Assembly: GCA_022457065.1 (NCBI GenBank)
Contig: JAJGBQ010000003.1
Span: forward strand, 4,588,001-4,652,000
From: Curvularia sp. ZM96
Taxonomy: Eukaryota; Ascomycota; Dothideomycetes; Pleosporales; Pleosporaceae
Length of the DNA stretch: 64,000 nucleotides
Direction: 5' to 3'
Position numbers and translations under genes: made by a program. Positions 54,339-64,000 of the stretch are shown piece after piece (within the stretch, counting starts at the first letter, position 1; each line of letters begins with the position of its first letter). Below the pieces are notes generated by a model, which was not told the DNA's origin, made no database searches, and saw only the letters and a program-made list of their open reading frames with translations.

Positions 54339-55750
54339 TTACAAAGCCAAGGCAGCAGCGAGAGCAGCAGCGACGAGGCTCAAGTACGCTGCAGCGCCGG
54401 GCTGCAAGTGAGTATGTGCCAGAGACGTAGTTCCGCAGCACTCGCGGTTATACGTGACATTGTTGGCGCGGGCGGCGACCTCGAAGACGGAACCATTAGT
54501 AGAACCTTCGTTGTAAAAGTCGACGAGGAGGAAGTTTGGTGGGCGGCCCCAATCACCTAATTGTTAAGAAAAAAACATTACGTTAGTTGGTTGGTTCAAT
54601 GGACTTGTTAAAAGGGGGGTATGAGTAAAGGAAAAGACTTACTGGTGCAAGTATTCGCCATCAGACCCAAACTACCAAACCCCTCGACACTATTCGTTTG
54701 CTTAATCTCAGCCACATTGGGCACCAAGAGGTTAAGACCTGCAAAAGAAATCTCGGCATTCAAGTTATGGTTCGCCATGTATAAGATTTCCCTCATCTTT
54801 TGCTCCGACATGCCTTCAGGTCTGCCAAGGTTGCAGGGGAAGTTCTGGTCGGTGGGCGAAAAGGTCGTCTCCCACATGTTGTAAAATTCCCAGAGCAAGT
54901 AGGGTACAGCGTCAGTGTCGTAGTTGTAATCGATAAAGGTGATGACGCGCTTATTCTGCAGGATCAGCTCGCCAAGTGTAGGCCAGTCGTTGAGCTCCAT
55001 GGCTGTCTTGGGCGGCTGGTAGATGTACTTGCGGAGGCCCGAGGCTTCGATGGGTTTGGCGAAATTAGAGGCTGTAACGAGGGGCTTGCCATCGGCGGTT
55101 GTCTTGTCCCAATCCGAGTTTCCGAAGAGAATGGTGATGACGTCGAAGGGGTGCTCCTCTACCCATTCTGTGACTTCGCGGAGATAGTCCTCAACCGTAC
55201 CGGCGTTGAGAAGGTCGCACGAAGTGTGGCAGTAGTACAGAGTGTCGTTGACATAGTGAGCCGAGCCCTGCAGCATGCGAATGCCATCGTCGAGTTGTTG
55301 CTTTACCGAATATTCCTGGTTGCGTGCGATGTTGTTCTTTCGTGTGTAAGGCGAGTTATGCGCGCAGACCTCGGTAATGTTGGAGTACTTTCGGTCGCAG
55401 AACTCTAGGTAGTTGTTACACGGCTGAGTGTTAGATGGCAAGGCAGGAGCTGTGCCAGTACCGGTTGGTGACATGGTCCTATTTCCATTTCCGATGTTTG
55501 TGAGAGGATCCTCGCTGGTTGTCGTGGCATTGGATGACAGAGTCCTGCTGGAGCCTGAGATAATAGGTGACGACGTAATGGTCGCAAACGTGCTGCCGTC
55601 AAAGTCGGAGGGCACTGTTGGTCTGGGGGCGATGTCGTCGCCTGTGAGACTCCGTTGGGAACCAGAAAGCGTGATGACCGATACCGATGAGCTACTTTGG
55701 CCTGCAGCAAGACCCGCCAGCCACGCCAGCGAGAGAAGAGCCCCTTTCAT
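54339..55750 (-). CDS. Secreted GPI-type PLC-like phosphodiesterase (PI-PLC X-like)
   Basis: Exons on the minus strand are 55750-54643 and 54556-54339 (441 residues). A signal peptide (MKGALLSLAWLAGLAAG) is followed by a Ser/Thr-rich stalk of about 90 residues. Then comes a TIM-barrel phosphodiesterase: CDRKYSNITEVCAHNSPYTR with the first catalytic-type His, SVKQQLDDGIRMLQGSAHYV, YYCHTSCDLLNAGTVEDYLR and HPFDVITILFGNSDWDK. The second exon adds SDWGRPPNFLLVDFYNEGST and ends with a hydrophobic stretch (AYLSLVAAALAAALAL), a typical GPI-attachment signal. The enzyme is probably anchored at the cell surface or wall. ATG 55750 is preferred over a GTG three codons upstream. The substrate is unknown; related proteins resemble bacterial PI-PLC but are poorly characterised. 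Confidence 0.9.
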
Positions 55751-56522
55751 GATCGCCACAGGGGTAGATGCTGTCCAACTTTACTTCAGTGATATCGCCT
55801 AAATCCGCGGGGGATGCTATTTCAGGGCTGTATTAGGGACGATGTCGGTAGCAGTCCAGTTGTAGAGATAGAAATTCGAAGAAGAGGGATTGGCGAATGA
55901 ATCGTGGCTGCACAGCGCCGTGTCTGCGATACTAGGGACGTGGGCACAATTGTCTATATTATAGTACCAAGAAGCCCCAGGGAAGAAGGAGAAGTCAGGC
56001 CAGGGAGTAAAAGGACATGCAAGATCTGAGTAACGCTGAGAGTGGAAAGCAAAACAATGCGACCGACGGGGCCCTGAAGACAGATGAGGCGACGGAATGT
56101 TTTCCAAGCGCGCGAACGGGCCATGGACCAAAATCTGGGCGTGACGTCGTCCTGCAATTCTAGGCGCTTGGGGCCTTTCTCTCGCACCCAACGATCTGCA
56201 GTAGCCGCGCAAAGGGTCCCCTTGCGACACGTCATGTATAGGCAGCGGCTGAAACATTCGTTGAATTCACCAATGCCCCTAGACAGTTCTAGTCTGTAGG
56301 GATATAAACTATTGATTTCGAAGCTGCATAGATCGCCAAGTGCAAGCTGCCATGTCAAACTATGTCATGCCATGTGGCTGTGCCGTACTCGGGGCACTGT
56401 GGCTGGGCCAAATTCTCCACCTACACCTCTCAATCCGGTGTGTACACGCGTAACGCACGTGATCATTCAAACCCCATACTCAATACCATTACACTTCCTC
56501 CTTTTGTCCCTCTCATTCACCC
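55751..56522. other. Intergenic region
   Basis: About 770 bp between the PLC-like gene start and the stop of the small membrane-protein gene, both on the minus strand. ORFs at 55817-56257 and 55954-56358 overlap in different frames and lack recognised motifs, so none is called. The region should carry the PLC-like promoter. Confidence 0.5.
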
Positions 56523-57136
56523 TTAAGAACCCGATGCTCCGCTGCTAAAAAACTCCTCAAACCGACTCTTTCCCCTCAGCGCCTCAATCTCCCTCTGCAG
56601 CACATCGATACGGTAATTCTTGAATGCCTTCTCGATCCTCGCTCTACTCTCAGGGTCCTTGGTGATCACTCTTGAGGCGCTCGCCGTTCCTGTCAACAGG
56701 CCCAGCTCACCACCCAGAAACAAGCCGCCGACCGAGAAGAAGAAGTAAGCTGCCGCATCGCCCCAGCGCGACGGCCCGGAAACTTGGGCCGTAATATCGG
56801 GAATCGGCTCGGTGCGACCGTCAGCAAAGCGCACCTCGACGGGCTTTTCCATCGCCCGGAACGCCTTGAAGTAAGCTAATCGCATCGCCCGGAGCCGGAA
56901 TGCTGTGTAGATGCCAAGCCCAAGTCCAACTGCTGACGCGAAGCCGGCGTGTGTTGAGACCTTTCCAGCAGCGCTTTTGAGAAGGTCACGATCTTGCTGG
57001 TTGAGACTTTAGAATATTAGTCTGCTAATCCTTCTCTGAGAGGGTTGATGGCTTACTCATGTTGCATGTGTTCTTCGGCAAGCCGCTTAAGGTCTTTGGA
57101 CCGGCGGTCGCGGAATGCTGCTAGTGACTCGGACAT
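56523..57136 (-). CDS. Small conserved-looking protein with two membrane helices (possibly mitochondrial)
   Basis: Two exons on the minus strand: 57136-57057 and 57006-56523 (187 residues). The junction uses a GTAAGC donor, a CTAAT-like branch and an AAG acceptor. The N-terminus MSESLAAFRDRRSKDLKRLA is basic and amphipathic. A first hydrophobic helix lies in AGFASAVGLGLGIYTAFRL, and a second in WGDAAAYFFFSVGGLFLGGE continuing into LGLLTGTASASRVI. The C-terminus is charged and helical (RARIEKAFKNYRIDVLQREI). Two Gly-rich helices and a basic start suggest an organelle (mitochondrial inner) membrane protein, but I do not recognise the family. The acceptor could differ, although phase is satisfied only by the chosen one. 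Confidence 0.7.
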
Positions 57137-57576
57137 GATATTCGTGTGTGTATGTAGCTGTATGCACTTGTTTTCTTGGGGGATTAATTGACAAGCTGGT
57201 GGTTTTCTAGATGACAGCTGTCAGGCCCAAGCTTTAATAGTCGACGATAGCTTCGTGATGGTTCCAGTCGCAACGATGACATCATGCGGACTTGACGGAA
57301 CCTGACCACACCGTACCGCTGTCATCCACTTTGGAGAGTGGGGTTTGCAAACTAGGAAAGAGTTGATTCGTCTTAATCCACCGTGCGAAAACTATGCTAT
57401 AGTGCAACTCAGAAAGAGATTCTACTGTAACTGTAGCTGTAACTGACCCAATCCCACCAAACGCCATGCCCAAACAGAGCCCTTCAACGCCGCGATACAT
57501 GCTAAGCTACCAAGAGCTGAACCATGCCAAAGCGCAATTCTATCCACAAGAAACCCACGACAGACACCGGGAGGTC
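57137..57576. other. Intergenic region
   Basis: About 440 bp between two minus-strand genes; promoter of the small membrane-protein gene and 3' UTR of PTC5. No coding signal is supported. Confidence 0.55.
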
Positions 57577-59401
57577 CTATAGCTTGGCGTGAACATCGGG
57601 TTCCGCGGCGCTGGCCTCTTGATTTCGAGTCACGCTGCCCGTACCAGGACCTTCACCGAAGAAGATGACTTCCACGGTCAAGTCATCCCTGTATCGTCGA
57701 GAGAACGGGCTTGGAAGCGTGAGCAGAGCACTCAGCTGATCTTGATCTTTTCCTCCAAGTGCATTGCGCACAAGATGGGTTGCTGCATTCTTATCTTCGA
57801 CTACAAAGCGCTCGTTGAGGCTGGTTTTGGTACCCCACTGCTGCTGGCGGATTGGGGCACGCTGGCCTTCTCCCTTGTCGCCTGCCTTCTGTTCTACAGG
57901 CAGCTGTTTTTGTGAAGACCACCAACTTTTCAGCCATGATTGTGTTTGCGAACCTTGACCACCTGGATTGCCCTGCGCATCGAGCCACTGGCCAACAAGA
58001 CCAACAACTTCCTCGTTAGTAAGCATTTCCCACAAACCGTCAGTGGCCATGACTACAAAGTCACCCTTCTCGGGCTCGACCTTGGTTGTGGTGATGACGG
58101 GCTCAGCAGTCACGTACGGCGGAGTCTTGAGTAGTGCTGAAGGCGTGCGTGCAAAGTAGGACTTCTTCAACTCGGCATTTGTCTCGAGCGACCATTTGTA
58201 ATAGGCATCACCAAAGGCGCGAGATGGCTCAAGGCCACCCAAAATGCGGCCATTCCGGACTACGTTGGGTTCACCAGGGTGTTCTCTGCGTAACCGCTCT
58301 GCTTCGCTTGTTGTTCCACCAGTCTGGTCCTCTGATAGAGGGGTTGCTGTCCACTTGCCATTCTCGCCTCGCCGGCCAAGAATAGCGCGAGAGTCTCCAG
58401 TGCAAGCTACTCGGAGAAGCTTTGAGCGGCTGTCATAAAAGGAAAGAAGAGCACATGAGCCAGAGAGGGCGGGTGCAAGCAGCTCGGCAGCGGCGACCTT
58501 AGACTGAGCCTTGCGCACCTTCTTGACAGATTCGTGCACGATTTCGTTGTCCAACTTGGTGAATCCAGTTTTGATTGCTTTGTCGATCGCTTCGGGGCTC
58601 GGAAAGTGTAACGAAGGGTCTTCAAGGGCGGATTTATAGGTCGTGTTGAGCTCACGTGCCACGTAGGAAATCAGTGTCTGGCGGAGTTTGGCGGAAGTAA
58701 CCCAACCACTGTGCGAAGTTACTATTATATCACTGTCTTGTTTGGTTCTTGACATACCTGTGGCCATCGAACACGCCCCAGAACATCCAGTCACTGGCGG
58801 ATGCGCCATTGTCGGTGGCGGCCAGGTTGGACGGGACTTCGATAATCTTCTCAGCGTGGTCATCCTCAATAGGGTCGTTGCTGGGTATTTGCACAACGTC
58901 GTATCGCACTACGCCCTGACCCCGTCCTACCAGCCACGACTCCTCGTTCTTCCTCAACTTGGCTGTGGCTTGGTCCGGGTCCAACATCTCGAGCACTTTC
59001 CTGCCGTAGTCGTCCGTCTCTTTCGAGATGGGACCCGTGCCAGTGATGGTACCCGTGTAGAGCTCCCCGGGACCCACGACAAGCGCCTTCCTTGTAGTCT
59101 CATTGTTCGCAGCACTGGTGAGGTTTCTGGCTTGGTCGGCGGGGGACTGTGAATGGCCTGTCGACTGGTTGCCGTTGTACGCATAAAAGGCCCCGGAGGC
59201 AACGGCGGCAGCCACCAGGGCACCTGTCAAAGCGCGGAATTGCATAGACGAGGTGAGGAGGGGGGCAGAGGGACGCTGTCGCGAGGTGAGATGAGCCCGG
59301 TGGGCTAGGCCATTGCTTGGCAAGACGCCGACTCGGCTGCGAGCAAGCTTACGCAGGCACGGGCGGCGTGCGGAGCGAAGTGCTTGAAAGGCAGCCCGCA
59401 T
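57577..59401 (-). CDS. PTC5: Mitochondrial PP2C phosphatase, Ptc5/PDH phosphatase type
   Basis: A Mg/Mn-dependent phosphatase. Yeast Ptc5 activates the mitochondrial pyruvate dehydrogenase complex by dephosphorylating its E1 alpha subunit. Exons on the minus strand are 59401-58758 and 58708-57577 (591 residues). The N-terminus (MRAAFQALRSARRPCLRKLA) is an Arg-rich presequence. A membrane helix follows near residues 55-75 (ALTGALVAAAVASGAFYAY), as in inner-membrane-sorted relatives. PP2C motifs include MFWGVFDGHSGW (restored across the splice), VACTGDSRAILGRRG, LEPSRAFGDAYYKW, DFVVMATDGLWEML and a C-terminal RRYRDDLTVEVIFF. The upstream open frame to 59464 starts with TTG, so ATG 59401 is chosen. 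It is divergent from RQC1, with 232 bp between starts. Confidence 0.9.
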
Positions 59402-59633
59402 CTGGCCGGTAGAGTGAGGGCGGATGGTATTGGCAGTGCAGGTGGAGGTGGATAGCGAAAGCAAACCACGAGCAGTGAAATCATGGTGCAGCGCGGGACG
59501 AACGCTTAGTCCAAGCGCTTACCTACCCGCGTGGGCCCAATCACGCCCAAGCCGTACAAAAGGCAATTGACTCTGAAATCACCGTGCCGACGTCATACCC
59601 TTGCCAGTAACACACAATTTTCCAAACAACAAA

Positions 59634-61750
59634 ATGTCTTCACGGGCGCTACGACGAGCCCAGCGAGAACTGGAAGAGAAACAGATCCGGGAAAGGCTTG
59701 CGCAGGACAGTCAGGATGAGGAAGAGTCGGAGCCTGAGATCGTACCCAAGACCAGCGCAAAACCTAGCCTGTTTGCAATGCTAGGTGACGCTGGTGACGA
59801 CAATGGCGAGGGGGAGGACGAGGAAGATGCAGAGCCTGATGTCGAGCCCGATGCCGGCGACTCTGATCATCAGTCAAGAACCGAGTCTGCATCCGCTTCA
59901 AAGCCATCCAAGAAGAGCAAAAAGAAGAAAAAGAAGGCAAAAGCGAAAGGCAAAACTGCTAGTACGGCCCAGAGTGACGGACCAGTCAAGAGCAGGGCGG
60001 ATCTGGACGAGATTGATGAGGCGTTGCTTGCGCTCAATCTGACTGCAAGTGGTCAGGCAGGCAACGAGTCGGACCAACAAGGTGTTGCTGTCAGTGAAGA
60101 GAAGAAGCAGTTGTTTTCCGCGTTGAGTGTCGACACTCAGCATTTGCACTCAGCCAACGAGATGAAGAAACTCTTCGGTCGAGCTGCTCTGCAAAACACT
60201 GAAGATGAAGCACGGCATCGACGGCGGGGTCATCAAGGTGGGATAGCAGCTGCACTCGCAGGACGCAACGCTCCTGGCAGCCGCAATCTTGCCTCTTTGA
60301 GTCTCCGTAGAAACATCTTCATCCAAGGCAAGGAAGAGTGGCCGCGTGCTACCTCTGGCGGTCTCGGGATGGAGATTGTCGAGAAGCGGGCAGACGGGAC
60401 TGTAGAGTACAAATTCGTGCACAACCGCATGTATCAAGACGTCCAGCGGCAATTCTCAGTATGCGTAGCTAGCATGGATCCCGAACGCATGATTGCACTG
60501 CTACAGCACAACCGTGAGTCAACCTGCCATTGTGAGCATGTACAACGTTAACCATGCATCTAGCATTCCACATCTCGACACTGCTCCAGGTCTCTGAAAT
60601 TGCAAAGCAGCAACGCGAGAATGCTGCTGCATCTGATATGCTGGAGCGCGCGCTCTTTTCATTTGGCCGCTCTGTGCACTCGACATTTGCGGCTAATCTC
60701 GCGGCTGGCAAAGCACGGCTAGACTTTCGTCGTCCAGAGAATCGCGAGTTCTGGCTTGCTGTATGGCGTTATCTTGGTGCACTAAGTACTCGCGCCACAT
60801 GGCGGACGTCGTTTGAGTGGGCTAAGTTGCTGCTCGCCATGGACCCTGAGCAAGATCCGTACTGTCTCCGACTTCTCATCGACCAGCTAGCTTTGAGGGG
60901 GCGAGATGCCGAAGGGTTGACCAAAATTGTGGAATCAGACTATCTACAGCGGCAGTGGAAGATTCCGCCAAACCTCGCGTACAGCGTAGCGCTTGCTCAC
61001 GACCGCATGAAGGAACCACAAAAGGCACGCTCGGCGCTTCGCAACGCTATCAAAGAGTACCCGTGGCTAGCAGCGAGGCTGTGCAAGGAGCTCGACATCT
61101 CGCCGATACCTAAGCCAGTGTGGGGTAAGGAGCCCAACAACGACTACCAGGAGCTACTATGTCAGATGTATGTGCCAAAGGCAAAAGACTTGTGGAACAC
61201 GACAGAAGGTACCACTTTGTTGGTAGAGATGTGTTATGCATTTGAAGAGGAGCTGGGGGCAGGCGAAGACCCGTACTGGCTTGCTCAAATACCAGAGAAT
61301 GATCTCGCTAGGCACGTCATACTGTCGGACAATCAGGCACTCATGTCATTGCTGGACGTACGTGTCAAGTCGAGGTATACGTCAGTGTCGGATCCACTTC
61401 CTCCCGACGACAATCTGGAGTCTTACGACGCTTCGATAGGCAGCGTGATGGCCGCCCGTCCACGAGACCCGGCGGTACGACAGCAGCTGCTGGCTGATTT
61501 GGAGCATTACCGACAATACTTTGAGAGGATAGGGATAGATAGGCTGATGCAACAGGGCCTGAATGAGCATGATTTGGTAGAAGCACTGGAGGAGGCAGAC
61601 AGCAGCATCGACGAGTTCAGGGTTAACACTGAGGCCTTCCAGTTGTTGCGCATGAGGCTTGCACAGGAGGGGGTACAAGTAGTGTTTGACGAGCAGGACG
61701 CGGGCCAGGGGGACAGGCCTGGGTCGGAGACGGAGGACGACGAAGACTAA
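59634..61750 (+). CDS. RQC1: Ribosome quality control subunit Rqc1 (TCF25 family)
   Basis: Rqc1/TCF25 works with Ltn1 and Rqc2 on stalled 60S subunits and directs K48-linked ubiquitination of nascent chains. Exons are 59634-60513 and 60564-61750 (688 residues). The N-terminus (MSSRALRRAQRELEEKQIRE) leads into an acidic region and a Lys run (SKKSKKKKKKAKAKGK), as in other members. The TCF25 domain follows: FVHNRMYQDVQRQFSVCVAS, HNPFHISTLLQVSEIAKQQR across the splice, ALFSFGRSVHSTF, FWLAVWRYLGALSTRATWRT and PNLAYSVALAHDRM. It ends in an acidic tail (GSETEDDED). An upstream TTG-initiated extension is ignored; ATG 59634 gives the family's usual start. It has a divergent promoter with PTC5. Confidence 0.95.
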
Positions 61751-62428
61751 GCAGGCATGCTGCACGTTGTGTGTAAGCTGTCAGGTCTAAGGACAAGGGG
61801 ATGTATGTATGACGCCAGCACGGACGCGACCATGAATGAGAGTCTTATCATGGGTGCAGTGAGAGACATGGCAGGTAGTGTATATACGTATGTACATAGT
61901 ACGTATGAATGCACTTGTGCAGCCCCCACGCGCTCCCTTCCCTGTCCCCCGCTGTGGCGCTGTCAAGCCAAATGAGCGCCAGCCACGTCCGTGCGAGGTC
62001 AAATGCAGTCGAGAACCCCGTGGACAATAGAAACAGAAGCTAAAGATTCACAGCGTTACAACTCACCAACCACACTTCAATTTAACATTGAACCTTTCTC
62101 AGAGCACTTCGTATCTGTATCGTTGTCTTTTCCTATAGTCACAGCTCTATATGCTGGCCTAAAGAGGTAAGGTTGGGCGTTCTGTTTTCCAAGAGAGACC
62201 CTGTTGCCGCTCGCGGATCTGACGTACCCAAGCCTGCTTGATAGCCGCTTTCCGCACAAGGCGCCGCCGCATCATCGCCTAGGGGCCCGCCATCCACCCG
62301 ACTAGCCATATACTCAACTCGCTCTGCATCCCTGCTCTCAGAAACAACTCCCCGTCGCTCAAGTCGCTATCCAGGTCGCTGAAGCCCTACCGTCGCCCAG
62401 GTCTCTCCAAAACTCTCCATCTGTCGCC
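61751..62428. other. Intergenic region upstream of the RhoGAP gene
   Basis: About 680 bp with no supported gene. It probably contains the RQC1 3' UTR and the RhoGAP promoter; the last 150 bp are pyrimidine-rich (CTCCAAAACTCTCC). Confidence 0.55.
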
Positions 62429-64000
62429 ATGAGCGGCGTGCGTGCTCACCTCGCCAGCCGGCTCCGCAGCACCTCCCTGTCCGCCGTTCCTCCTCCGCAG
62501 CACAGCTCCAACTATTCTCACGACCTGGCCAAGATTGCCGCTTCCATTCTCTATCGCTCGCCCCTTCCTTCGGACGAAGGAAGGCCTGTTTTCATCCTCA
62601 ACGCCGCCGCCCTCCCCGATTCCCACGACGCCGACTACGACCTGCTACTACCCTACGTCCTCGCCCGTCTGCCCGAAGAAGATGAACTGCTCAAGGGATA
62701 TGAATATGAAGTAGTCTTCTTTGCTGGTGATGGCGACGGTTCCGCGACCAGCAAGAAGCATAGGCCAGGCTGGGGCTGGTTTCTACAGGCCTACCACGTC
62801 CTGTCCAGAGCCATGCGAAAGAGGCTTCAGCGACTGTATATTGTGCACGAGAAAGCATGGGTGAGGATACTGACTGAGATTTTCTCCACTATCGTAAGCC
62901 CCAAGTTTCGGAGAAAGATATACCACTGTACGTTTGGCCCTGCTCCTTTGCTTGTTGCAGTACTGACCAGCTTGCAGTGTCCAATTTGACTCAACTGGGC
63001 CGTGAAATACACATTGAGAATCTCCTGATCCCTCCTTCGACCTATCTCGCCGACCGTCGCGTAGCCGAAAATATTGCCGCCTTCAACGGCACCGGGAGAC
63101 GAGCTTTCGGAACCCGCAACCCGTTCCCTGTTGGGAGCAATGGCAAGACCCGCTTCCCCCGTGTTCTTCGAGAGACGACAAGCTTTGTCCTCATGGAGAA
63201 GAACATTACGTCAGAAGGCCTGTTTCGTGTGCCTCCACACTCGAGGTTGCGCGACTCGTTGAAAGAGGCCTATGATAGGGGCCAGAAGTACATCATCTGG
63301 AAAGACAATGACATCATGCTGCCAGTCCCCCCTTACCCTCGTGCAGAACACCAGGATGAGATACTGGCCGAGCTGCCCCCTACCGATGCATATTCAGTCT
63401 ACATGGCCGCCGCCCTCATCAAGGCCTGGTATGCTGCTTTACGGCAACCAATCTTCCCCACAGAATGCTACCGGGACTTGCGTCGGTTATACGGAAACAG
63501 CCAAGAGGTCTTTGAACTTCAGAAGCTGGTTGATCTTTTCTCTCCAACTTCTGAATGGTCTTTGCTGCCCGGCTTATCCCGTGAAATTCTTTGCCGGCAC
63601 CTACTGCCCCTGACAAGCGCGATAGCTGCACGGCAAGAAGAGAACAAAATGACGGCCGAGAACTTGGCAGTTTGCTTCGCTCCAGGACTTCTCTGCGGTC
63701 CTGACCAACTTGAAGATGCCAAGGTGTCGTCCATCATAAGGAGAGTCCTCACTCAAGCCATTGATATGTGGACTGAGGGACTGAGAGAAGCATGCGGTCA
63801 GACAGACGACGCCTTCTATGCCCAGCTGAAGCTACCTAGTGACCAGAAAGATTGGGAAGATCCTGCAGACGCGAGAAGAGATTCTTCAGACAGCGAAACG
63901 TCCTTGCCAGAGCAGATAAGTGGCATTACGTTACTTGACAACGAAAAGGTGTCCATTTCACAAAATTCACGCCAAGGGCAACAGGAGGAGGTGCCGCCTC
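62429..64000 (+). CDS. CRAL-TRIO (Sec14-like) + RhoGAP protein, 3' end outside window
   Basis: Exons are 62429-62927 and 62978 to beyond 64000 (507 codons visible). The N-terminal region (about residues 25-185) reads as a CRAL-TRIO/Sec14-like lipid-binding fold: IAASILYRSPLPSDEGRPVF, PGWGWFLQAYHVLSRAMRKR and LYIVHEKAWVRILTEIFSTI. The RhoGAP domain follows: FPRVLRETTSFVLMEKNITS, then EGLFRVPPHSRLRDSLKEAY with the catalytic Arg finger, YMAAALIKAWYAALRQPIFP, and MTAENLAVCFAPGLLCGPDQ with the conserved Asn-x-Ala block. A disordered acidic segment follows at the edge. The domain order matches ARHGAP1/ARHGAP8 and yeast Ecm25. It is expected to inactivate Rho/Cdc42-type GTPases in polarity control. 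The second exon has no stop before the end of the window. Confidence 0.9.

Noticed and set aside
55817..56358. Overlapping minus-strand ORFs (146 and 134 codons) upstream of the PLC-like gene
   Set aside because: They use different frames, lack family motifs, and occupy the expected promoter region.
1..64000. tRNA, rRNA, CRISPR arrays and intact transposons
   Set aside because: I looked for tRNA B-box-like GGTTCGANNCC with a partner A box, for regularly spaced repeats, and for transposase or reverse-transcriptase motifs, and found none that hold up. A covariance-model scan would be decisive for tRNAs.

Overview
This 64 kb window is nuclear DNA from a filamentous ascomycete, most likely a dothideomycete of the Pleosporales type. 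The evidence is eukaryotic gene structure throughout (short introns of about 45-280 nt with GTRNGT donors, CTAAC/CTAAT branch points and YAG acceptors), fungal-specific families (SOG2, BUD6/AIP3, PBP1, PTH11-type rhodopsin-domain proteins, FHS and inositol-type MFS carriers) and compact, strand-mixed gene order. The order-level placement is inference from general protein resemblance. I saw no rRNA, tRNA, CRISPR array, intact transposon or classic secondary-metabolite backbone gene. All gene models were built by hand-splicing the sequence, and almost every junction was checked for phase.

Layout: (1) 0-11.6 kb holds the 3' part of a SOG2-like RAM-pathway gene, then a divergent COX18/ALG11 pair (mitochondrial insertase; ER mannosyltransferase), a disordered hypothetical protein, and a dihydrofolate/folylpolyglutamate synthase with a puzzling extra coding-like tail. 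(2) 11.6-20.6 kb is looser and more accessory: a PTH11-type membrane protein, a secreted FAD oxidase, an Alba-like protein, an F-box-like hypothetical, and an EthD-like gene whose 5' end cannot be found. (3) 20.9-30.4 kb: an acyl-CoA oxidase ending in SKL, PP2C phosphatase PTC2 with a GC-AG intron, an FMN 2-hydroxyacid oxidase also ending in SKL, and the TOR-complex WD40 protein LST8. (4) 31-43.5 kb: BUD6, ataxin-2/PBP1 with a perfect 24-bp coding repeat, an MFS sugar/inositol-type carrier and an alpha/beta hydrolase. (5) 43.5-50.7 kb: about 2 kb of gene-poor DNA, a hypothetical gene with competing frames, a prenyltransferase-alpha-repeat protein and GET1. (6) 50.7-64 kb: a fusion of a fungal rhodopsin-like 7TM domain with a 12TM FHS-type MFS carrier, a GPI-type PLC-like phosphodiesterase, a small membrane protein, mitochondrial PP2C PTC5, the ribosome-quality-control gene RQC1/TCF25, and the 5' part of a CRAL-TRIO-RhoGAP gene cut by the window edge.

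The genes do not form one pathway; most are housekeeping. Weak themes are peroxisomal oxidation (two PTS1 enzymes flanking PTC2), growth and polarity signalling (SOG2, LST8, BUD6, RhoGAP), and membrane-protein insertion (COX18, GET1). The most unusual item is the receptor-like/transporter fusion at 50709-53473, in a window that also carries a stand-alone member of the same receptor-like family at 13375.
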